From contig MEHQ01004026.1 of the NCBI GenBank assembly GCA_008828725.1, positions 1-64,000 on the forward strand: DNA of 64,000 nt. The letters are read 5' to 3'. The DNA is from Saccharina japonica (Eukaryota; Sar; Phaeophyceae; Laminariales; Laminariaceae). The notes below the pieces were generated by a model. That model was not told where the DNA came from and did no database searches. It saw only the letters and a list, made by a program, of their open reading frames with translations. Shown piece by piece: positions 11,493-23,400 of this stretch. Position 1 is the stretch's first letter. Each line of letters starts with the position of its first letter. A program made the translations under genes and the position numbers.

Positions 11493-14400
11493 CTGTGGAC
11501 GGTTGCAAAAACAGCGTACGCGATGCAGGTATAGAAAGGGGCGTTGTAGTGTTGGTTGTCACTCGCGGGTAGCGCCCTAGGCAGCTCGACAGTGGCAACT
11601 CCGAGTATGTATCCCTGTGGGACTAACTTTTCTACGCGTCGACTCAATCCGCCATGCGACCAGCATGCGGCGTACCCCAAACGCGCAGCACTCAATTTGT
11701 GAAATATTAGCGGCGGAGACATCGTTTTGTGCTACGAGAAGATGTTATTCCAGCAGATGAATTTCGCGCACATTGCCAGACGCATACCCCGCCGTGTAGC
11801 CCTACGGAAATATGACTGTACGTATAAACAAGGAGGCAAGGCTGCCTCATACTCCAAGCAGATAAAAAACACCAGCCTTTCCTTGGCCTTTCTGAAATAT
11901 AGTTCATGAGTCGCAAGCTTGAAATATGCAATGCAGCAAGACTACCGCAGCAACGTCGAGACCGATGGCGACACAAACAAGCGCCGCATGTTAGCCACAA
12001 AGTGTCTGCTACAGTAGGCACCGCTTTTGTCGGAATCGATATTATATACGAGCCCCGAATTGGTGTGTAAACGTTGATACGCAAGAGACCCTGCGAACAA
12101 ACAAACGGACCGACAGGAAAACATATCAGCGCTGCGAAGCTCCCCACACGAAGCACGTTTCTGCAAAGATGGATATATATATAGCTGCTTGTGCTATATA
12201 TAGTGCAGCAGTGTTGGTACTGAAGCGAGGATGCAGTATATCAGTACTTGCAGTAGTCCGGGTGCGTTCGCAGTCATGAATAATTATGAATTAAAGATGG
12301 TGGGCACAAGGAAACTAAGTGCATGACAACACAAGCAAACATCGAGTCTGGTTGCTATAGAATAAGAGGTACTAGGTAGCGACAGGCCGTCTGCTTTGGT
12401 AGACGCCGGCTTAGTCGGGATCGGTTTCCTTCACGTCTAACCTCGAACACAACCGTGATATACAGAGAAACACCACCAAACGCATGATATATGGGGAACC
12501 TACTACCAGCCAGCCACCAGTGGAATGATGGGCTGTCTCATACACCAATCAAAGCCGCCTTCCAACTTGCAGTACGGCGTTGGTGGTTCGACGCCATACT
12601 ATTAGTACGTTAGAAGAAAGTGACAATAAGTAATCAACGGTCATCATTGGCAACTTGATGCGGTTTGAAAAGAAAATGCCACCGTAAGTTAGGCAAAATC
12701 GTCCGCTTCTGTAGCCGACGGGTTGATCAAACTTGCACTCGATGAGTTAAACCGTGATACACTGCGGGCAGGCATACACAGACACAGCCAGACAAATAAA
12801 TGTGTATCGCAAGGCTGTACCCATTCCGCTGTGAGATACTTTACAATCAACGGCTGCAAATGGTTCAAAGCGGCCTCGGAACAACCACAGCGGGGCGTCA
12901 TGACTCACCAGGCGGTAGAGCCACGAGTCCGTTGGGTCCATATGAGGACGCATGAGCTCGAAACCCAGGAGACTCGCGAACGCGAAGATGCAAGCCATGG
13001 CTGCTTGTGTTGCGGTGTGAGGCGAGATAAAAATTAACACGCCCGTCAAAAGCATCCTCCGGCCGCACTCGATCACCTCGTAGTAGTATAAGTCGGGGCC
13101 TGGGTACAAACCAACGGCGTTCAGGGACGTGGCGACATTAGATGCGTTCGCATAAAATACATGAATCAATGGCCATCCGACCAACATAGACGTCGCACAC
13201 GCATGGAAAAGTGCAATTTCTGCGTGATGATTACGCCGGCCGGTGTGTCTTCGCATCTCTCCGAAGGCGTGTTGTTCACAACATGGACGACAGGTATTTC
13301 GTCGAATGGAAACAAGTACGCCGGAATACCCCCAGGAAGATGAGAACACCGTCTACCCCGACATGAAGCTACCGGGGTTCCGACACTGGGCGCCTTCGCA
13401 ACTCTTACCGAAATCCTTCCACAGGAACATGGAAGGGACCAATTCCGGGTGCACCCTCCGTGCCTGCACTTTTTCCTCCAGCTCTTGCAACTCCTCGGGC
13501 GAATAGACGTTCTTCGTCTGGCCCTTTGACGTAGTGACGGTTGTTTCAAAGGGGTCATCGTCTCCGCTGGCTGTGTCACCGGACCCACCGGGCTGGGTTT
13601 GGAGGCGTGGGTTGAGTAACTCTCGGTTTTTCCAGAGAATGGTGGCGTACAGGACGGGGATGCCGATCGGGTATATCTGCGCAAACGGCAGCAAAAAAAT
13701 GCAGAAACACGTTAGCCGAAAGGACAACTAGCTGAAAACGGGCGAAACTGTGCCAACTGAACGACACGACTGAGTAACACTGCCCCTACTAGCAGCCCGC
13801 ACCTACTGGGCAGCAAACGAAGCAACACACACGCCATATGCCCACGGCCATTCTATTGACTCACCACAATCATCAGCACCGCGTAGACTTGGAAGAAAGT
13901 GTACATTCCCGATTCACACGAAAGGCTGTAGTCGGCCCTGAGGAAGCTTTTCCCGTCCACAACTTCCTCGTCGCAAGCGAAGATTTTGAAAGCCGCTGTA
14001 GAGGCCGACGTGAAAACCTGCATCCGAACAAAAAGCAAAAGAGAAAAGTCCTGCCAGGCTTAACACACGACTTCCCTGCAAAGCACACTACGCACGACAT
14101 TGCCAGAACTGGGGATGGACACAGTACAACAGTAGGCACAGGTATCCTCAAACCAATAGTACATTGACACGGCCAACGGCGACAACAATGTTTTAGCACC
14201 GAATGACCAAACAAACCTTAACGACGTCTACATTTACGCCACGGCGGCTGACCTGAGCAAACAATCTAATATTTGTGTCTTGGAGACCTTACGACTAGCT
14301 GGAACACGCTCATCCCAACGAGACGGGGTCGTGGCCGCCATGGATAAGCTGCAGCTACCACGCTTTCCTGCCTCCCACCGAAATGCCTTCCGGCTCTTCG

Positions 14401-17400
14401 CAAGGATGCGTACGGTTAATATAGAAATAAAATGACTCACCAAGAAGGTCAGAAGTAATCCCGCGGCCACATGTCTCGACCACGCAGCTCTCCTTGCGAT
14501 CACCCCGGCGCGCCCAATCCCCGCCCTGCGCTTCGCCATTCTATACGTAAGAACCAGCACAGACGCTAATACCAGAGGCGTCAGAGTCGTTACTAGCAAT
14601 CTTGCGTAGAAATTTGCAGACGGTAGGATGCAGGAGGCCGAGAAGATGTTCCCTATGTCGAGGTTAACGACGTTGATCCATGACAAGAACCGAGAGTAGG
14701 TAGCAGGGAACTCGACACCTGTGATGCCTGAGAAAACAGTGAGAATCTGCCACACTACCACAAGGATCTTGAGCTTGTCGAGTGGCAACCTCGACAACCA
14801 GCGCTTAACTTTGTCGCCTAACCCACAGCACATCGGCTTCTCAATGTCGCCAGCACCCCCACTATCTATTATTCTGTTTGCTTGCGCTCCACCTACGCCA
14901 CCGGCAGTGTCGGCCGAAATCCTGGCGTGTCGACCGGCAGACACCCCCTCTCCCCTAGCAGCGTGCTTTCCCGACATGTCCGACAGTTCGATCCCAACAA
15001 CAGCGCCGAGAGGCCGGGCATGCGCCCGGCCGCTATCATCTGGGCCCTCCGAATAATTCGTTGGAAACACTTTGCCGCGAGCAATACCACCTCCCCCACC
15101 GCCATGTTGTGTCTCTGGCTCCACTGCAAACGCGGGAGCAATGGAGGAGTTGAACGGGTTCGAGGTCGTGAGTGACTCAGATTTGCTTCGCAAGCTGGTC
15201 TTCGGTACAGAGATCCCCCCAGCAGACGAATTGCTCCCGAAGGGGATGTTCCGGGAGACGGTCTGACGGACGATGTCGATGGCGTCCAGCCCTCCGACGA
15301 GAAACACCGCGGCAAGAAAAAGCAGCAGAATCACCACCAAGGAGAAGAGTGTGCCAATTGCGACGAGCACGTGGGCCGTGGTGTCGTCGCAGAAGTGGCA
15401 GCTGTTGCTGACACCTCTTCCGTACTCTTCCTCGCAAACGGCGCAATCTGTTAGAACAACAATAGGGAAGGGTCGTAGATGACGATACAAGATCAGGGTC
15501 AACGTGTGATATACAGCAAACTCCAGTGACGCCAAGACGGACAGAAACGAAACGCGACAAAATGGGCCGGCCCAGTCGCACGGGATTGTCAGGGTCCAAA
15601 GTCGATCGGTGTCGTACAGTTGCGAAGCAATACCAGGGCGTAGATGTATCACCCTCTACGTACGCGATACAGGCAGATCATTGCCTGCAGATTTGGCTTC
15701 GAGCGAAGAAGAAACTAAGAAACACGGCCAACCAATACATCCCCGACTGCGCTCCCGGTACCCGTTGGTCGTGCGTAGACTTACATGGACCCTTGTAACC
15801 ATCCGCGCAGTAGTCGTCCGCACCCGATACCTCCGTCGCACCAACACACGCGTCCGAATGCAAGCATTGGTAAACGTCCAGAGTTTCCTGACTCGACCTC
15901 CAGAATCCGTCCTTAACAGGCAGTAAGGCCTTCGTCGCGCCCGGATGCTGGCAGTCCACCCCTTCCTGGCCTCTGATGGTAGCACACTGCTCGCACGTAA
16001 ACCCACCGGCACCGTCCTCGTTTTCCTCCGGCTTGGCGAATTCGTAAGCTTGGCACAGGTAGAAGGCCGACGTAACATTTATACTATCGACGACGGTAGC
16101 GTTCGAGCTGGTGTTACCAACCGACATCAAGGTGAAACTACTGCTCAAGTCCCCACCGACGTCCTGCTTCATGGAGGTACCGGTAACCGAAACAACCACG
16201 CTACCTCCAGGAGGCAACACTCCGCTGGACGGAACCACGTCCAGGTCAAGATCGTCAGCCTCGGAGAGCAGCTCCCAGATTACGTGCGTCTTCCCAGCAG
16301 ACTCTGATGACACCAGAAGCTGAAATTCCACCGGCTCGGGGCTGAAGGTCTCAGTGGCGGGGCGTTTTTCGAGACTGAGGGATAGCTCGCCACCGCCGTG
16401 CAGACATTCGCCGTCCTCGAGGCACTCGCACAAAACTCCGAGTGTGCTATTCACGCAATTCCCGCTCCCGCACGCGTTAGAATCACTGCACGTCAAAGCC
16501 CGGTCAACGAGCGTCAGGGGGTGTTTGGCCGTGCCGGCAACGGCGTTTTTGAAGGTAAGGTCACTGACGACAGCGTTGCGGATCTCGGCGTCGGAGTTGG
16601 GTGATACAACCGCCAGAACTGCGGAGCTTTTTCGGAAGTCGCAGCTATTGAGGACAAGCGAGCCGTCAGCCGGGTTTAGGTTGAGGACAACGGCGTCACC
16701 TAGCCAGCCATCGAACACGCACTTCTCCGCGTCAAGCGTGGTGTTGCCGTCCAACTGCACCGCACGGTTGAAGGAATAGTCCTGAAGGCCGACACTCGAT
16801 GCGAACAGCACCTCTCTGGCTACCACCGTGCTTGCGGCCACGTACACCACGCTGCCGCCCGAGGCCAGGTTGTCGGCGACGTCGTGGTTTTCGAACGTTG
16901 CACTCTTCACGTTTGTCAGGTAGATGGCCGCTCCTTGAGGCGCCTCGTTGGAAATCAAGTCGCAGCTCGAGTTTACCCACGTAGCTTCTCGGGCATAGAT
17001 ACCCCCACCTTGATCGCCGGCATAGTTGCCCTTGACCGTGGCTCCCTTGCAACTCATACTGGACTCAATCTCAAGAAAGGCGAAGCCTCCGTAGAATCTG
17101 CGAGAGAGAGCGTGGCGGTTGTTGCGGAGCAGCGTAGGCAAGTGTGAGCGTAAATATAACTCTGCCGATCAGCACCCGTCGTGCGGCTCAGCAAGTACTA
17201 CCGGACAAAGACGCCGAGAACCCACCGTACACTGAGGGCCCGTTTTAACGAAGAAGAAAAAAAATCAATTTGGAAAAAAAAATATTCAAATCCGCTTTTC
17301 ATTGGTCAACACACGCACCAGCACCAAATATTAGGATCTTGGGGCATAATATTTGTGCTGGTGCGTGTGTTGACCAATGAAAAGCGAATTTGAATTTTAT

Positions 17401-20400
17401 TTTTTCCAAATTGAATTTATTTTATACTCGTTAATTCGGGCCCTAAACGCCATGTGGTATAAAGAAACGAGATACTACTGTATATCTCTCCGCCGCCGGT
17501 ATTCTTCCGGGGATCATTTTTTTTGTGCTGTTTATCACGGGGAGTATGTTCAGTACCATTCCCTTTTTCAAGGTTGCCTTTCAATCGGGTATCAACTCCC
17601 CATATTACTTTCGCTCCGAGTGGATTCGAATTCAAGTCATAAACCAGTAGCAGGTGGCACTAGGCACCCACACTGGGCCCGCAAGAGCGCCAGCAATGCA
17701 AGGCATCGAGACCCAACTGGAGGTGGCGCTGGGTTAATCTGTAAGTTAGGACAAGCCCCCACAGCAGCTGCGTGGGGGTGCCAGGACACCAGGACACTAT
17801 TAATAGTATAGTCTGCTATGCTTTAGGTATCACCCCCCCCCCCTCTGAAAAAGGTCTGCGCGTGTCGGCACACGACCCACTTACTTTGCTATATGTGTTA
17901 TCCCCTCCCCCCGCAACACAGGGCTCCCGACCCTGTCCTAGTGTCACAGGGGTTACACTTTGCAGCACCTGCGTAAGCCATACCGACCCCGGTGTACACT
18001 GTCATCGGGGGGTGTTATCAGGCGCTACTTACCGTACTCCCCAGCGAGACAATCAGAGGCAACACGATATGGCATGAAAGCACAAGACACATTGCACGTA
18101 CTGAGCGTCAGGGCTCGTCGCGCGTCGTTAGTCCCACCGTATATGTACTACAGTATATGTACTGTAGTATAAGCACCCCCTCTGCACTGTCAGCGGTTGT
18201 GGGTCCAACGGAACAGCGACAATTTCAAAACTGCCACGAGAGCAACTATGATATCGATTGCAGCTGAGAGGCTCACATTGCGCTGTTTTTTTCAAACGTG
18301 CCACCAGTAATCGTCACCAGTCCAGGGGCTCCCCACACTGCAACTGCGCCTCCCGATTCCAGCGCCCTGTTGTTCTTGAATATCCCCCCCTCGATAAAGA
18401 TCTTAGATGCCGCGTCCCCGTTGATATATATCTTGAGCGGCAATCAAAACGGGAAGGTGACAAAGGCGTTTCAACGACGTTTAGTATTTTTATTGCGGTT
18501 TACGAATACTACCCATGGACGACTTTGCTTTAACGGCCAACGTAAGGCGTACCAACTACACAGCGGCATGTAGCTGCTGCGCGTATTGTTGAGCAAGTGG
18601 ACTGCTGTTGTACTTATCTCCAGCTCGAAAGAGTAGTATTTAATACTGGGAGCACCCACCAATAGCGAAGACGGGTGTATATTACAACCGGGCTACTCTT
18701 CACTAGACAAGCGGACGAAGACGGGCCACGAGAAAATACAGTTGTACATGTAGTAGTATCCACATCAGACGGGAAAAACGCACCGCGCCGCCTCTCTTCC
18801 CCGCGAAGTTGCCTGCCATCAACCCGCCGGTGATGTTGACATGAGTTGCATCCCCAGCATATAGGAAACCGCCTCTTGATTCGGAGTGGCCCGTGTAGGT
18901 TCCGCCCGAGACGCTGACATTGCTGCCCTTCTCCGCATCTGGTCGTTAAAACGCCAGGGCCAATAATTAAACAATGCTATTATAATAACGAGTCAGTTAT
19001 GAACGTTGGGGTTGGGTCAGTGTTTGCGATATATGGTGTTTTTGGCATCACGGCCCCGGTGCAGATACCTCAATGGTTACGCACAGTTTTCTCGAGGGCG
19101 ATCACAAGAAAGCAACTGACGGAACGACAAGGTAGGCGCGTCGTTATGTCGTAGTGCGAAACTGTACCTCGTGGAGGATGTTCCAACTATCCTCTATACA
19201 GTACACCCCATCCTCGCGTCAGGCTCGGTAGCTCACACACATTGTTGCAACATAATGATGTACTCGTATATCATAGTGCAATTATTTGCTGGCCAAAGCT
19301 AAAACTGGGCTCGTGCTCGTACAAGATCCGCGAGAACGTACGGCAAGGGTAGAGCTTGGTGACAAATACGCTGGCTGCGATTTCCGTGCTGGTCGGGGTT
19401 TTCTCCGATGCTTATTAATAGTCAGGGTTTCCAGTTCAGTTTCCATCGCCTGAATTTCCCCCACAAAAGCACGCCGATGACATTAAGGGTCCTTATCGAG
19501 CAACTTTCCCCCAAAAATTCCAATGTTACAGAAAAATAAATAACAGGAAAAGCAGGATTTATTTGGAAAGTAGGAATTTTTAACAGCGGGCACAATATTT
19601 GGAAGGCTTCGCATTCCAATATTTGGAAATTATTTTTGAAAAAGATCTGGAAATCCTAAAATCTGCGCGAAACAAAATATTTCTTTTTTTTTTTGGGAAA
19701 AAGTTGCTCGATAAGAACGGCCCTAATAGCAGAGATGCCCCAACCAGCGAAAATCCAATTGACACATAATGCACTCACAGATACAGGCCCCGTTGTTCGC
19801 CTCGTTGTGGAGCAAGGCCGTTTCACTGTTGAAGATGCAGGTCCCCAAGCCATAAAAGCAGCCGCCGTTTTCTTCCGCCGTGTTCTCTTTGCAAACAACG
19901 TCGTTGAATATTATCGTACCACCTGTATCCCACCCCAACACCTGCACAGCAGTGGAGAAAATACGTGATAGTCGTTTCGAGTTCAGCATCGGCAAATAGT
20001 AAATTCCCCATAAATTGCAAAAACAAACGCACCAAGTAGATCATCTGGTATACATTTTCATATCAAGTACCGGTATTCTATAGCTTGGTCTAAATGTATC
20101 GTTTATCGTTGTAGGCGATGTGTATACCATATATACTACCCCAGGTGCACGCAAATCTATTTATTTTTCTGAACTTTTATCATTCTCGCCACGGCATATG
20201 GCAGGTAGTATGTGCCGTTCACCAACTTGGTATATACAAATAAATATGTTCATATAAAAAATTGTACAGCAACATTGAGAATGTACCACTATACATAAAG
20301 AATAGACTACTTGGTTCAGGTATCAGGTAGAATATATGGTAAACCACCTCCAAACGTTATCCAAAATTCAAAACAAGCCAGATCGTGAAAATAAATTAAA

Positions 20401-23400
20401 GCTATCACTAAAACATCGTAGCTTAGAAATGACACACACTACAGAATACGAATGACTCAAGGAGATGATACAACATGCAACGAAGAAAGGTATGCGCGCT
20501 GAAGAGGAACAGAGAACTGCTGTATGGCCGAAGCAACACGGAGAGGAGGGAGATACGTATGATAACATTTTTCTTTCCCATCCCATTAAATATCTTCGCC
20601 CTTCCTTTCTCTCCTTCCTTTCAATAGTTTTAACTCAGATCAGGGGTCGCAAAGTGGGCTCTTCTCCCTCCTCCCCCACTACGGTTCTTGCCTTGCATTT
20701 TTATCTCGAGAAGATTTCAGCACTTTCTTCCGTGGACAACTAAACTCTCGTCGAATTGTTCGTACCCACGCTACGTACCAGGGCGTAAAATAGGTGGTGA
20801 AATGTTGCGCTGCCGCACTTTTTTCTCGCAAATCCTGTTTTTTTCACCACGTGGCGAAGGCATGGTGCGGCTTGCCGCACCACGCTTTTCTCGTGCCGCA
20901 CCTTTTTTCACCCGAGGCGGAAAAAAATGTGCGGGTCCTATTTCGCCGCAGGCGTTTTCTTTTTTTGACCTATTGCGTCGCAGACGAAAATGTTTTTTTG
21001 CCGAAGGCGATTTTTTTTTGTTTTTTTTTTTTGTCTTGATTTCGTCTCAGATGCTATGTTTGGGTCTTGTTTCCTCTTTTGGCGTAGGTTACTTTGCTTC
21101 ACTTGAAAATTCGATTGGAAACTGTTGCCGTTTTCCGATGCCTGAGGACGTTCCAGGCAAACCAGGCCAGGGACACTGTGGCATGTGGTGCTTATTCAAG
21201 CACCTCACATCTGCTGACGATATGTCTGATGCGTTTTAACCGTAATTTTGTCCTTGCTTCTTCATAAAATGCAGAACATTCTAAGGTAGCCGGGACCACG
21301 TGTACAAGAGGATAATCCGAGCGGGTTACATGCACATTTTGAGTAGATTGGCGCATGTATGGTAACAGAAAACGGACTCCGGCGGCCCTCCGGGGGCCCC
21401 CCGGGGGCCACCCGGGTAGGGGTTAGGGCTAACCCTAACCCTAAGGCGATGTGGTGCCTGTCAGACCACCGGGGCGATAGACAATTCCATACATATCATC
21501 AGGACGTACACCGTGTATATGTGACCTCTACCTTGAGTTCCACAGATGTCAGATTTTGTTCCCCTCAAAACCCGTAGTTCGCGCGATCGAAGTGTCCCAC
21601 TCAGCTTGCAAACATGACTTTCGATAAAATCCTCGATCTCACAGCTGTGTTTTTTTTTTTAGAGTTTCAATATCACATGAACAATATGGAGAATCGAACC
21701 CTCGACCTCAACCTTAGTGCTGTTCGAGGTTAACCACTAGACCACCGCAGCGACCGGCTCAGGCGCTTATATCATTGACCTCAACCACTAGACCACCGGG
21801 GCGACCGGCTTAGGCGCTCTCCTTTCTTTCCCTTTGTTTGTTTGTTTGTTTGATTTTTTTCTTATTTTTCTTTTTTTCATTTTTCTTTTTGCTTGTTGTA
21901 TTGCCTGTTGTTGCTTCTCAAGGGGGGCACGACAGCGATGCTACAACCCCTAGCATCATTTGCTTCGTTTACTTTGTTTCACTTATTTATGTTACCGTGA
22001 TCGCTTTTGCCTTTGTTTCTCCGCCTTCCGTATTTGTCCTAGGACTTTCTTTGGTGGCTTAGCTACGTACGTATTCATTTTGGTTTTGTCATTCCCCGTT
22101 CTCTTTCCGGGACTCTCGTGTGTTACACGAGAACGAAACGGAATTGAGTTGGAAGTGCCACGTACCCGTTGTATGGGTGGCGCCCAAGGGAAGGGAGACG
22201 GAGGGTGGGGGGGGTCATAGGGAAACCAGGACGGACGAAAGCAGGAAAGAGACGGCAAACAGAGTAGGTGCCAGACCGACTAGCTGGTAGAACCTGCCTG
22301 TACTATGGGCACAAACCTGCCTCGGCTGGCCTTCGGTGTGCTCCGGCTGGCTGTCCTATCCTGTCGTTCTCAGTCTTGCTCTGTTGGCGCTGTTTCGGTC
22401 CATTTTATTTTCTTTCATTTCATTTGGTTTTTTATTGGAGGTCGCATCTCCTCTGGGAGAAGCACGACACTTTCTTTCTTTTTTTGTCATGCTTTTTATT
22501 TGGTTGCTTGATTATTGATTTGCTTCAGTATATTTACTTTTTATTATTTTTTCTTTTCGCTTTTTTCTTTTTTCTCTTTTTTTCTCTTGCATGCACCTGG
22601 ATTGCTAGCAGGGTAGGTCTTGCCTGTCGTATATGGCGTTGCATTGTCTGCTCTGCTTACTGCACTGAGTGTAGTATCTCTGTGTCGTAGTTTTGTGACC
22701 ACAGAACTGGTACCTTTTTAGGATGAAGAATCGGCACGGACACTGGGTGTGCTGGATGTCGACGGGTAGAAAGGAAGGTTTAATGTGAAGAACACACACA
22801 CACACACACACACAAGTACACGAGTAAAAGTTGGTGCCATCATGAGAGAATAATAAATCCAGACCAATATCCATGTTGCATAACGGTGACTCGAACCCTC
22901 ATCGACTTCAACCTTTAGGAATACATCGTATGAAGATTAATATTAATATTTGATAGTATTGATAGCGTTGTATTAAATATTTACCACTAAACCACGCCAC
23001 CGACTACTGCCGTATGTAGTATTATAGTTAGTACTACCTACATACGACGTATTATACTGCTATTTTTTGCGGCGTCGGCAGGCGAAGTTCGATGCGAGCC
23101 AACGAGGCAAAGAAAGGGCTAAATTTTACTCGCGAAAAAAAAAAGAAGGCACGAACCGTATTGGGGCGGAGTTAGAAGCGCCTATGTGACCCCGGATCCG
23201 AGTTACGACTATTAATATTAATAGGAAGGAGGGAGACGCGAAGGGCGAAGGTAATAAATGGGAAACAAATCGAAGAGACAGAAATAATACAGCATTTTTT
23301 ACCGTTCATTATGCTTTCGTTTTTTTTTTGTTTAAAAATGGGCCCCTTTTGACCGAAGAAAAAAAACAGAACCTTATGCAACTTAAAACCAAGCAGTTTC

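Noticed and set aside
15609-16307. Plus-strand frames opposite exons 5 and 6
   Set aside because: Antisense shadows of GC-rich coding sequence.
21690-21760. Apparent tRNA gene on the minus strand
   Set aside because: Flanks do not pair, a second partial head lies beside it, and it is duplicated in copy B; treated as SINE-derived.
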